From: Xanthobacteraceae bacterium
GTDB lineage: Bacteria; Pseudomonadota; Alphaproteobacteria; Rhizobiales; Xanthobacteraceae
Assembly: GCA_024508855.1 (NCBI GenBank)
Contig: JANINJ010000006.1
Span: forward strand, 164,301 to 228,300
DNA length: 64,000 nucleotides
Direction: 5' to 3'
Below are positions 45,023 through 53,946 of the stretch, one piece after another; the first letter of the stretch is position 1; each line of letters opens with the position of its first letter. The notes beneath the pieces were generated by a model, which did no database searches, was not told the origin of the DNA, and saw only the letters and a list, made by a program, of their open reading frames with translations. A program made the position numbers and the translations under genes.

Positions 45023-46143
45023 GCCTTGTTCCGATGGCTGATATTTGAGGCGGCCTTTGAGGGTTTATTCTTGGAACGCTTAGAGGCGGCGTGAGCGCGG
45101 ACTACTGTTGCGAACACCGCCTGAGCCAATAGCGGTGGAACAGCGTTCCCAACCTGTTGTTGCTGTAGGCCGATGGACCCTTCAAAAACAAAGTTGTCGG
45201 GAAACGATTGGAGCCGCGCAGCTTCTCGAACAGAGAGTCCGCGATCTTCTGTTGGATGTATAAGCATATTTTTGCGGAAGTTGCCGATAACCACTGATGG
45301 CTTATCAGGTACCAGCCTCTTGTAAATCCCCGTGTGGCATCGAGTACGATCAGCGTAGTTCTTCATCATCGATTGAGGAACGTTAGCCCAATTCCCCCCG
45401 GGTGGAATTTTAGCATAGCGTTTTACGACATAAGATGCGTTTCTGGAAACTAGGTGACCACTGCATTTTTTTAATCCACCTCGCATGCGTTTGGCGTAGG
45501 TAGACTTTGCTGCTCGAGCGTACGGCAAGATCGACTCCTCTGCCCCTATGTGAAGCTTAGGGAGATCCTCGATTGCCTCGGCTACGGTAACGACTCGGGC
45601 TTGGCATGGTGGTTTCGGCAAAGGAGGCGCGGCCTGTCCGTGGCGGGCGATGATGAAAAAGCGGGACCGTACTTGTGGGACGCCAAAGTCAGCGGCGTTT
45701 AGCAACCCGCTTGAAGTAAAGTATCCAAGCTTCTTCAGATCGGCCTCGACCTGCTTGGCGAACATGCCACCCTCAGTTTCGAGTATACCTCGTACATTTT
45801 CGAAAACCACCCATGCTGGCCGAACGTTTCTCACGAACGCGATGAATGCTTGATAGAGCCAGTTGTTCTTATTTTTCTTGCTGCGTGTTCGTTGGTTGGA
45901 TGTCGAGAATCCCTGGCAAGGCGGCCCACCGAAGACGACCAAATCGCTTGGATCAGTCGATGCCCAACGAAGGTCGAAGATGCTTTGTGCATCGCCGCGC
46001 AAAGTCAGACAATTTGGATGATTTCTCGAGTACGTTGAGAACGCGCTTTGCTCCAATTCCAAGGCCAGCTTTACTTTAACTCCGGCCCATTCCGCACCAA
46101 GCGACATACCGCCCGCGCCAGAAAATAAATCGACTCCGATCAT
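45019..46143 (-). CDS. DNA (cytosine-5) methyltransferase
   Basis: A 374-aa C5-methylase. Motif I is VDLFSGAGGMSLG, motif IV GGPPCQGFS with the catalytic Cys, motif VI ENVRGI, motif VIII VRSRFFIIARHG, and motifs IX/X LSVREAARLQSFPDNF and QQVGNAVPPLLAQAV. The target-recognition region lies between VIII and IX. It is divergent from the MORC-type ATPase and coupled to the cyclase-like gene. It probably protects the host from the adjacent restriction complex. Confidence 0.93.
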   Translation of the reverse strand: MIGVDLFSGAGGMSLGAEWAGVKVKLALELEQSAFSTYSRNHPNCLTLRGDAQSIFDLRWASTDPSDLVVFGGPPCQGFSTSNQRTRSKKNKNNWLYQAFIAFVRNVRPAWVVFENVRGILETEGGMFAKQVEADLKKLGYFTSSGLLNAADFGVPQVRSRFFIIARHGQAAPPLPKPPCQARVVTVAEAIEDLPKLHIGAEESILPYARAAKSTYAKRMRGGLKKCSGHLVSRNASYVVKRYAKIPPGGNWANVPQSMMKNYADRTRCHTGIYKRLVPDKPSVVIGNFRKNMLIHPTEDRGLSVREAARLQSFPDNFVFEGSIGLQQQQVGNAVPPLLAQAVFATVVRAHAASKRSKNKPSKAASNISHRNKA

Positions 46144-46256
46144 TATTCACAAATCTCTTTGACACGCGGACCGGTGACGCTGCATCTTGCGAATCCGAGG
46201 TGACTGCCAAACTCGCAGCGCCCTACTACGCTGTCAAGCCCGAGCGAACCTAGCGG
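46144..46256. promoter_or_regulatory. Divergent promoter region of the defence cluster
   Basis: 113 bases between the methylase gene (leftward) and the GHKL ATPase gene (rightward). It must hold both promoters; I could not define boxes with confidence. Confidence 0.4.
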
Positions 46257-47753
46257 TTGGGAAAATTGGTTCTGCGCCTGCCACCTGTCGCCCCGGATAT
46301 AGTCAGATCGCTTCGCGGGCTCGGTTACTCGACGCCCACGGCGGTCGCAGATCTCATCGACAACAGCATTACCGCTGGCGCAAGTCAGATTGAGGTCGAT
46401 TTCAAGTGGCACGATAACTCGCCTTGTGTCGAAATCGTCGACAATGGGCGCGGAATGAACAGGGAGCGCCTGATCGAGGCGATGCGGATGGGCACCAGCT
46501 CCCGCAGTGATCGGGAGGCCGGCGATCTCGGTCGCTTCGGTCTCGGCCTCAAGACGGCGAGTTTATCACAGGCAACCATCCTGTCCGTAGTCAGCAAAGA
46601 ACGCGAAACGAAGGCTGTTGCAGCGCAATGGGACCTTGAGAAAATTGAGGCTTCCTCCGATTGGGAGTTGTGGGAGGGGGACCCAGTAGAGCTCGGCTTA
46701 ACGATGGAAAAGCTGGATGAACTGACGTCTGGCACGATGGTTCGCTGGGATAAGCTTGATCGGCTATTGGGCAAAGATGGTGACGTCGATAATTTTTTTG
46801 CAATCGCAGAAAGTGTGGGCCAGCATCTTTCTATGACCTTCCACCGGATGCTATTTGCAGGAGACATTCGAATAGTAATGAACGGAGTTTCTCTGGCACC
46901 GTGGGATCCTGTCGCAGATGATATCTGTGCCCCGATAGGGAGGAAATCAATCGGAGTTAACGGCCAAATTACTTGCGCCGCCTTTATCCTAGGCTCGCCC
47001 GCTAATATGACCAGCGAGCAGTTGCACCGAGCCGCCGGACCATTGGATTGGATTCAGCAACAGGGCTTCTACGTATATCGCGAGCGCCGCCTGATCGTTG
47101 GCGGAGGCTGGTTAGGGCTAGGTCCTATTGATCGGCCGTGGCGGCTCGATCCGCGCTATAATCTAGCTCGTTTGACGATAGATATCACAAACGCCGATGA
47201 TCAGGATTGGGCGATAGACCTCCGCAAAGCATTTGCGCAACCGCCCAGTAGCTGTAGGGACGAGCTCTCGAGGTTTGCGAAAAGCGTCCGACGCCGGGCC
47301 GTGACAACATCGCGAGGAAGGTCAGTTTCTCAGAAGAATCGGGCACCTTCAGGCACCGTGGACGAAGTCCCCCTTTGGATGCCGAACATCACGGCGGCAA
47401 CTGCCCCATTCCGGGTGAATAGGCGGCATCCACTGGTGTCAAAGGTCCGAGCCGCGTTGCCAGATGCGTCCCTGCTGCGATTGCTGCTCGATCAGATCGA
47501 GAGGTCGGCACCTCTCCAACCGATCAGCGCCGCAGTGCGTGTTGATGTTGCGGTACTCGCTGCTCGTGAACTGAAGGAGGCCGATATTCGAAAGCTTCTT
47601 CTCACAGTCTACCCCAACTATCGGCGGGTACTCGGATTGTCGCATGACGAAGCGTGCAGAAAGCTATTGGCACAGCCCCATTTTCAGGAACACCGAGCCC
47701 TGGTTCTGGTCACCGTTGCCACCTTGGAGCGTGATATGTTGGGCGCGTTATGA
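46257..47753 (+). CDS. MORC/MutL-type GHKL ATPase
   Basis: A 498-aa protein whose first ~200 residues form a GHKL ATPase: N-box AVADLIDNSITAG (with Asp in place of the usual Glu before the Asn helix), G1 DNGRGM (62-67) and G2 GRFGLGLKTAS. This is the arrangement of MutL homologues in restriction systems, the prokaryotic relatives of MORC (Iyer, Abhiman and Aravind 2008). The start is a TTG at 46257; no better start is seen upstream, and only a weak ribosome site precedes it. It overlaps the Z1 gene by four bases. Confidence 0.88.
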   Translation: MGKLVLRLPPVAPDIVRSLRGLGYSTPTAVADLIDNSITAGASQIEVDFKWHDNSPCVEIVDNGRGMNRERLIEAMRMGTSSRSDREAGDLGRFGLGLKTASLSQATILSVVSKERETKAVAAQWDLEKIEASSDWELWEGDPVELGLTMEKLDELTSGTMVRWDKLDRLLGKDGDVDNFFAIAESVGQHLSMTFHRMLFAGDIRIVMNGVSLAPWDPVADDICAPIGRKSIGVNGQITCAAFILGSPANMTSEQLHRAAGPLDWIQQQGFYVYRERRLIVGGGWLGLGPIDRPWRLDPRYNLARLTIDITNADDQDWAIDLRKAFAQPPSSCRDELSRFAKSVRRRAVTTSRGRSVSQKNRAPSGTVDEVPLWMPNITAATAPFRVNRRHPLVSKVRAALPDASLLRLLLDQIERSAPLQPISAAVRVDVAVLAARELKEADIRKLLLTVYPNYRRVLGLSHDEACRKLLAQPHFQEHRALVLVTVATLERDMLGAL

Positions 47754-50542
47754 CACCTGATCAAGAGACAGTTCTTTCGGTGACGCAGATGCTTCTCGGC
47801 TCGTTGATTCGGGGGCGGAAAGTCGAGTCTCTAACGCGAGACATTATTAGACAACAAGTCGTCGCCGCTGTTGGTCTCGTTTCTACGAATGATCTCGACA
47901 TCGAGTTGCTGACCAATGAATTGGTGCGCAGATTCGATGTCTTCGTGCAGCAAGCGGCAATCCTTGTTGAAAAAGACAATCATGAGCGTTGGGTTAGGGA
48001 CATCGATCGCACGAATTGGAAGTTTTGGAATCGTTGCGAGACATTTTTTCTCAGTACACTACCTGAGCCCGTCGTTCGGCGGATCGATGAGGACACGGAC
48101 AGAATCCTTGAACTTCTCGGTAACCCAGCCATTAAGGAGCCTTGGGACAGGCGAGGCTTGGTTGTAGGAGATGTTCAGTCCGGCAAGACTAGTAACTACG
48201 CCGCGCTCGCCTGTAAAGCGGCAGACGCAGGCTATCAAATCATCATCGTACTTGCGGGCATCCATGAAAGTCTTCGGATGCAAACACAGATCCGCATGGA
48301 TGAAGCGTTCTTAGGATTCCGAACCGATAGCACTCGTGCACTTGTTGGTGTTGGGCTGTTTGATCCTAGCGTAACGGCGTTGGCTGCAACGGCGCGCTCG
48401 CAAAAGGGAGATTTTAATAAGATCGTAGCCAGTCAACTCGTCGTTCCCGAGGATATCGGGTTTCCGATCCTGCTCGTCGTGAAGAAGAACGTTAATATGC
48501 TACGCAACCTCCATGCCTGGCTGGAGAAGGTTGCAAAAAATATCGATTCGAACGGTCGCAGAATCATCATGAATGCGCCTGCTCTCATAATCGACGATGA
48601 AAGTGACAATGCCTCCGTCGATACCAGTGAGCAGAGTTTCAGTGGTGATGATAAGCCGGATCTGCTTCATAAGCCTACTGCGATTAATGACTTAATCCGC
48701 AGGATATTGCGCGTCTTTGAACACAAGTCGTACGTAGGCTACACGGCGACGCCGTTTGCAAATATATTTATTCATCACGAAGGGGCAACTGCTGAAGCAG
48801 AGAAAGACCTATTTCCGAGAAATTTTGTCGTTAATCTTCACGCCCCTTCAAATTATTTCGGCCCTCTTCGAGCTTTTGGTCTCGAGATAGAAAACGACGA
48901 ATTCGAGCCGTCGGCGAAACTTGTCAGGCTAATCGACCAGAGCGCGGCGGATGCCGCAGCTCTAGCTGCTTGGATTCCGGCAAAGCACAAACAATCGATA
49001 GATCCTGGACCAATACCAAATTCCTTAATGGAGGCGATCCTCTCGTTCATTCTTGCGTGCGCAGTGCGCAAGCTTCGTGGTCAATTGACCGAGCATAATT
49101 CGATGCTCGTCCATGTTACACGCTTTACTCGAATACAGAATGCAGTTTGCGAGCAGATCGATGATGCTCTCCTTCGCATCCGGCGGCGTCTTCGTTTCGG
49201 AGATGAGGGGGTTTCCGGTTCGATCAAGGGAGAGCTTAAGCGTCTCTGGTTGAACGATTTCGTGCCGACGACCTCCTCTCTCCGTGCAGAAGATCAGCCA
49301 GACGCAGGCGAGCTTCCAGCATGGGACCGGGTGGAACGAATCCTCGCAGACGTTGTTGGCGGAATCCGAGTCAAACAGATAAATGGACTCGCACAAGATG
49401 TTTTGGACTACGACAGTTTCAAAGAGACGGGCATCGATGTCATCGCCGTGGGAGGTGACAAACTTTCCCGGGGGCTGACTCTGTTTGGTTTGACAGTCAG
49501 CTATTTCGCCAGACAGACCGATATGTACGACACGCTTCTGCAAATGGGGCGGTGGTTCGGTTACCGAACTGGGTATATGGACGTCTGCCGTTTATACACC
49601 ACCGAAAACTTGAACGACGCCTTTACACACATCGCTCTTGCAAGTGACGAGCTTCGTCGAGATTTCGACTATATGGTTCAGATTGGCGCACAGCCGATCG
49701 ATTATGGTCTCAAGGTCCAATCGCACCCTGTCCTGTCACCCACAAGTTCAAACAAGCGTCGGCATGCACGCGACGTCATCGTCTACCAATCGTACGCTGG
49801 CGGCATTAGCGAATCGAAGAGTTTTAGCCTCGATCCGTCCATTCTTAAGCAGAACAAGACGGCCGCAGACAGGCTCGTGGAAACCGTTGAACGGGACTTT
49901 AAGGGACGAGGTGGCATTGATCCGAGTAGGCCGTACGATGGATCTAGGCTCTGGAGCGACGTCCCGTGGAACGTCGTTGAGACGTTTCTGACGGATTACC
50001 AGTCGGAGAAGACTTCGATCCGCGCCCGTAGCGACCTCTGGGTCAACTATGTCGTCCAGCAGATAGCTCTGTCCGGAGAGCTAACGATGTGGAACGTCGC
50101 TGTCATTGGTGGGGATCTTGAGCCTGCTCGTAAGTTGGGAAATCTGAGCTTCAAACCCCGAAAGCGCGAGCGCGATACCGCGGTTCAACAAGGGAATGGT
50201 TACCGGATCAAACGCCTCGTGACGACCCGGGACGCAGGGATCGATTTTTCCGCGGAGGCTTGGAACACTGCGATGCAACTTGATCCGATAAACCGCGTGA
50301 CCGGAGTGGCCCGCAAAGAGCCCACCGCGCACGCTATATGTTCGGCTCGGCAAAAGCTCTCATTGAATCCGCTCCTGATGATTTATCTCCCAGAGCCGAA
50401 AGATTATGCTGAAAGTGTTCCTGTAGTGGGCGTTGCTATCTCATTCCCAGGAAGCGATCGAGCGGTAAGAGAGCAATTGATCTATACCGTAAACACGGTC
50501 TACCAAGCGGGTTTGCTGGCCGATGAGGAAGAAGTCGATTGA
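47750..50542 (+). CDS. Z1-domain superfamily II helicase/translocase
   Basis: A 930-aa Z1 protein. Walker A is GDVQSGKT (140-147), and the Z1 acidic motif is IIDDESDNAS, then YVGYTATPFANIF (motif III-like) and IAVGGDKLSRGLTL with GRWFGYR (motifs V and VI). Z1 helicases accompany GHKL ATPases and C5 methylases in ATP-dependent restriction systems. No nuclease domain is evident inside it. The ATG overlaps the ATPase stop. It is the last gene before the right end of element 2. Confidence 0.9.
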   Translation: MTPDQETVLSVTQMLLGSLIRGRKVESLTRDIIRQQVVAAVGLVSTNDLDIELLTNELVRRFDVFVQQAAILVEKDNHERWVRDIDRTNWKFWNRCETFFLSTLPEPVVRRIDEDTDRILELLGNPAIKEPWDRRGLVVGDVQSGKTSNYAALACKAADAGYQIIIVLAGIHESLRMQTQIRMDEAFLGFRTDSTRALVGVGLFDPSVTALAATARSQKGDFNKIVASQLVVPEDIGFPILLVVKKNVNMLRNLHAWLEKVAKNIDSNGRRIIMNAPALIIDDESDNASVDTSEQSFSGDDKPDLLHKPTAINDLIRRILRVFEHKSYVGYTATPFANIFIHHEGATAEAEKDLFPRNFVVNLHAPSNYFGPLRAFGLEIENDEFEPSAKLVRLIDQSAADAAALAAWIPAKHKQSIDPGPIPNSLMEAILSFILACAVRKLRGQLTEHNSMLVHVTRFTRIQNAVCEQIDDALLRIRRRLRFGDEGVSGSIKGELKRLWLNDFVPTTSSLRAEDQPDAGELPAWDRVERILADVVGGIRVKQINGLAQDVLDYDSFKETGIDVIAVGGDKLSRGLTLFGLTVSYFARQTDMYDTLLQMGRWFGYRTGYMDVCRLYTTENLNDAFTHIALASDELRRDFDYMVQIGAQPIDYGLKVQSHPVLSPTSSNKRRHARDVIVYQSYAGGISESKSFSLDPSILKQNKTAADRLVETVERDFKGRGGIDPSRPYDGSRLWSDVPWNVVETFLTDYQSEKTSIRARSDLWVNYVVQQIALSGELTMWNVAVIGGDLEPARKLGNLSFKPRKRERDTAVQQGNGYRIKRLVTTRDAGIDFSAEAWNTAMQLDPINRVTGVARKEPTAHAICSARQKLSLNPLLMIYLPEPKDYAESVPVVGVAISFPGSDRAVREQLIYTVNTVYQAGLLADEEEVD

Positions 50543-50599
50543 TAAGGCCAAAGCCTTCGACGCTCACGAAGCCATCATTGAGCGAAATGGCCTCGCAAA

Positions 50600-50619
50600 T
50601 GTAACCGCGGTGTAACCGA
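50600..50619 (+). repeat. Right copy of the element 2 arm-type repeat
   Basis: Identical to 33685-33704, 98 bases inside the tRNA-Thr end. Two TGTAACCG units with a 3-base spacer. Confidence 0.6.
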
Positions 50620-50716
50620 TGCAGCCGGTTTACTCGTGATCATCATCGCTGTTCAGAAGATTTCCTCAGAACCGCATCGTGGACGCAGCCGTAGCCGTTC
50701 TCGAGGAGAGAAAGGC

Positions 50717-50792
50717 TGGTGCCGCAAGAGGGATTCGAACCCCCGACCCCGTCATTACGAATGACGTGCTCTACCAGCTGAGCTATTGCGGC
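50717..50792 (-). tRNA. tRNA-Thr (CGT), integration target
   Basis: A complete 76-base cloverleaf on the minus strand with encoded CCA. Acceptor stem GCCGCAA/TTGCGGC, D-arm with AGCTCAGCTGGTAGAGC, anticodon loop TTCGTAA (anticodon CGT, codon ACG), and T-loop GGTTCGAATCC. The 3' 45 bases are repeated at 33484. Its 3' end faces the elements, so it was restored on integration. Confidence 0.95.
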
Positions 50793-50992
50793 GAACCATC
50801 GACGCCCCGGCAAGGCCGGGAGCGCTCCGGCACCTGATATCGGGCAGCGCGCGGCTTTGCAAGACGCCGCAGCGCAATCCGCGCCTCAATCCCGCCCGCC
50901 ATCGTCGTGGTCTGCCCGAAAAGCGCAGCATTTCCGGCGCGTTGCCGGATTATCGGGGCCAGCGCCATCCGGACGATCGCACAAAATGACGA

Positions 50993-52666
50993 TCAGCCGA
51001 CCCAGCGCGCGACGAAGCCGCGCCAGCCGCCGGCCTGCGCCGTGGGGCCACCGGAACCGTCGAACTCGTCCCGGTCCGATTCATCGTCAACCCCCGGATC
51101 GTCCGGCGCCCGGACGATGGGAATCACCGGCGGAATAGCCGAAGCGCTATTCCGCACGGCTTCCTGGCGGGCCCGAAATAGCGGCGGAGCGGCCGCTGGG
51201 GCTGTAACTGCCGGGTCCGGCGCACGCGCCTCCTCCACTTCGTCAATTATGATGGCAGCCGTGTCCTGAGCCTGCGCGGTTCCGTCATCTGCGATCTCTG
51301 CCGACGCGGCGTCAGTGGCAGGCGGCGGCGCCAGCAGCGGTTCACGCGCCGGTTCCGGCTCCACGACGACCGCCTTGTCGGACGGCAGCGCCGCCAGCGG
51401 CATCTGCCACCGGAATGCATCGAGCTGTCCCGTCACCGGAGATACCGGCCGCCAGCGATCCGACACGTAGCCGTCCGCCGTCCACACCGGATCGTGCAGC
51501 GCGCGCACCGCGCGCAACGTCCATTCGCGAGCCCGACCGCTGTCGCCATGCTCGGTCCGCTCGATCTCCGCCATCAGCATCGCCACGCGCTGGGTCGGCG
51601 CCGCGACGAATGGCGCCAGCGCCTCGCGGGCGCGGGGGAATTCGCTGGCGTCGATCGCGGCACGTGCGAGCGCCACCGCGCTTTCCAGTTGTCCCGGCGC
51701 TTTTGCCGCCAGCGCTTCGACGCGCGCCAACCGCTGCACGGCGGAATCGCCGAGCTTCACATGCGCATAGACATCGGCCAGATCGGGATGCGGATTGACG
51801 ATCCATGCCGCCTCGATGATGCGCATGGCGCGCCGCACCTGATGCGCTTCGCTCAGCAGTTTGCCGGCAAGCGTTGCCGCGGGCACCAGCGTCGGCGCGA
51901 GACGCACGGCGTCGAGCGCGCTGTGGCGCGCCAGATCGCGATCGCTGGTTTCGAGTTCGAGCGCCCGCGCCGTCAGCAGCACGGCGCGTTGCCGCTGATA
52001 CAGCGTTTTGTCGAGCAGGCCCGCGGCGAGATTGTTGTCGAGGATCGCCAGCGCGCCGTTCCAGTCGCCCTTGGCGCAGCGGAAACCAAGCACCGCATGG
52101 GACGCCCATGTCGATGACGGCGATACCTTCAGCGCTTCCTGCGCGATCTCCACCGCCACAACCGGATCGTCGGCACGCTGCGCTTCGATGAACAATCCAC
52201 GCAGGCCGAGCAGCCGCGTATCCTTGCGCTCGGCCATGGCACGAAATGCATGCTGCGCGCCGGCGCGATCGCCATCCATCTGCGCCGACTGCGCGTGCAG
52301 CAACAACGCCAGCGGATCGTCCGCGGCAAGACGCTTGGCGACGCCGGCATGCTTGCGCGCTGCGTGGCTGTCGCCGTGACCGACCGCAAGCAGCCCACGG
52401 GTGATCGCCTGCCGGCCCCGCGCATGACGCCGCTCGCGCCGCGCCCGCTGCACGCGCTGCGGCGTGCGCCAGATGCTGCGCAGCACCGACCACAGAAAGA
52501 CCGCAGCCAGCGAAACCAGGCCCACCGCAAGCGCGAAGATCGGCAGGGAGGTCTCGATGCGCCAGCCGCTCCAGGTCAGCGCCACGTCGCCGCTCTGGTC
52601 GCCGACCCAGGTGGCCACCAGCGCCGCCGCCGCGATCAATATCAGGAACAGAATGATCCGTATCAT
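50993..52666 (-). CDS. hemY: HemY-like TPR inner-membrane protein
   Basis: A 557-aa protein with two N-terminal membrane helices (MIRIILFLILIAAAALVATW and SLPIFALAVGLVSLAAVFLW) and a long helical TPR region, the HemY_N architecture of the proteobacterial haem cluster. The C-terminal ~100 residues are Pro/Ala/Glu-rich. Start at ATG 52666 because the conserved N-terminus begins there. It lies seven bases after the Mic60-like gene. HemY of this type is not the protoporphyrinogen oxidase of Bacillus; its exact role in haem supply is unsettled. Confidence 0.88.
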   Translation of the reverse strand: MIRIILFLILIAAAALVATWVGDQSGDVALTWSGWRIETSLPIFALAVGLVSLAAVFLWSVLRSIWRTPQRVQRARRERRHARGRQAITRGLLAVGHGDSHAARKHAGVAKRLAADDPLALLLHAQSAQMDGDRAGAQHAFRAMAERKDTRLLGLRGLFIEAQRADDPVVAVEIAQEALKVSPSSTWASHAVLGFRCAKGDWNGALAILDNNLAAGLLDKTLYQRQRAVLLTARALELETSDRDLARHSALDAVRLAPTLVPAATLAGKLLSEAHQVRRAMRIIEAAWIVNPHPDLADVYAHVKLGDSAVQRLARVEALAAKAPGQLESAVALARAAIDASEFPRAREALAPFVAAPTQRVAMLMAEIERTEHGDSGRAREWTLRAVRALHDPVWTADGYVSDRWRPVSPVTGQLDAFRWQMPLAALPSDKAVVVEPEPAREPLLAPPPATDAASAEIADDGTAQAQDTAAIIIDEVEEARAPDPAVTAPAAAPPLFRARQEAVRNSASAIPPVIPIVRAPDDPGVDDESDRDEFDGSGGPTAQAGGWRGFVARWVG

Positions 52667-52673
52667 CGGGGGC

Positions 52674-53849
52674 CTATGGCGCTGGTTTGCCGAGCGCCGC
52701 CGTGGCATCGGCCGCGAGTTGACGGGCGGCCGCAAGCGCAGCATCGCGCGCATCGGCCTTCTCGATCCATGGCTGCAGTGGCGCACGATCGGCTGCCGAG
52801 AGGCCATTCAATTCGCGCCGCGCCGCGCCGACATCGTCGAGCCGCGCGGCCGCAGCAGCGCGGCTGAGGATCGCCGCCCGCCCCTCACCGGTCTGCGAGG
52901 TGACGCGGCGGATGCGAACCAGCCGTTCGGCGCCGGCCTTCAGACGATCGACGATGCCGGAGGACTCGGCGACCGGGGGTTCGCTCGGCGTCAACCCACC
53001 AATCAGCGTCAACAACTCTTTGCAGAGTGCGTTGGCGCTCGGCACGCCCGACGCGGCGAAGTGATCGAGGGGTGCCAGTAATTCCGGCTTTGTGGCCAGC
53101 GGCTTCGCCGCCGCCAGCGCGGCGCCATAGGATTCGCCCTGCCGCACCAGTTGATCGAGCAGCGTCGCCGCCACCACGCGGCGCAGCGGCGCATCGTCCG
53201 CCGGCGTGGAAGCGCGCTGTGCGTTCGCGGATGACAGTGCACGCGTCGCACCTTCGACCTGATCGAGCCGCGCCGTGACTGCCGACAGATCGGGCGACGG
53301 CGTGGCCGCCGCGGTCTCGCGCGGCGCAGATTTGACATCGTTGATTGCAGCTGCGGTCTTTTCCGATTGCACGCGCAAACCGGCAACGTCCTTGCGCAGA
53401 TCCGCGATTGCCTGCTCGATGGCCGTGACCCGATTGACCAACGCGGGATCCGTTGCCACCGGCGCGGCCGGTCTGGATTCGAGTTTTGCGACGCGCGCCG
53501 TTATCGCATCTACACTGGCGCGATCGACCTGCGGGGCAACGGGAGCCGACGGCGGTGCCAGCCAGCCGGCCCGCGACGAGACCCCGATTGCTCCACCGCC
53601 GACGATTGCGCCGACGATCGCCGCCACGATGGCTGTCGGTATCCAGGGCGTTCGTTGACGCGGCTCGGGAGGCGTTTCGCCGGTCGGCTCGGCTTCCGGT
53701 GCTATATCGGGTCCGGCATCATGCGGTTCGGCCGGCGTGGCCGATTCTTCCCGGGTGATTTCGGACGGATCGAGATCGATGGTCGGCGGCGTACGCTTGG
53801 GACGGCCCAAATCCGGCGGCTCGGTGGGTTCGGGCTTGTCATCGACCAT
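52674..53849 (-). CDS. Mic60/mitofilin-like membrane protein
   Basis: A 391-aa protein. The N-terminal ~70 residues are disordered and acidic/Pro-rich, then one membrane helix (IPTAIVAAIVGAIVGGGAIGV), a coiled-coil region (~100-200) and a C-terminal mitofilin-like helical part. Alphaproteobacterial Mic60 homologues sit beside hemY and hemD, matching the context here. They shape intracytoplasmic or cell-envelope membranes. Confidence 0.82.
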   Translation of the reverse strand: MVDDKPEPTEPPDLGRPKRTPPTIDLDPSEITREESATPAEPHDAGPDIAPEAEPTGETPPEPRQRTPWIPTAIVAAIVGAIVGGGAIGVSSRAGWLAPPSAPVAPQVDRASVDAITARVAKLESRPAAPVATDPALVNRVTAIEQAIADLRKDVAGLRVQSEKTAAAINDVKSAPRETAAATPSPDLSAVTARLDQVEGATRALSSANAQRASTPADDAPLRRVVAATLLDQLVRQGESYGAALAAAKPLATKPELLAPLDHFAASGVPSANALCKELLTLIGGLTPSEPPVAESSGIVDRLKAGAERLVRIRRVTSQTGEGRAAILSRAAAAARLDDVGAARRELNGLSAADRAPLQPWIEKADARDAALAAARQLAADATAALGKPAP

Positions 53850-53946
53850 CGTCCAGGTTCCTCAGTTTCACCAGGCGCCGCCCACCCGATTCGAGGCTCT
53901 TTTTAAAGCATCCCGCCGTCAGGCGCGACGCAGCTTTCCGGCTACC

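Larger units (their letters stand above)
33484..50761. mobile_element. Element 2: integrative element between tRNA-Thr repeats
   Basis: Bounded by a perfect 45-bp direct repeat of the tRNA-Thr 3' end (33484-33528 and 50717-50761). A 20-bp direct repeat made of two TGTAACCG units lies inside each end. It carries its own tyrosine integrase (42205-43440), a primase/helicase pair with iteron-like repeats, and defence-type genes. The integrase is central, not end-located. No transfer or packaging genes are seen. Confidence 0.75.
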
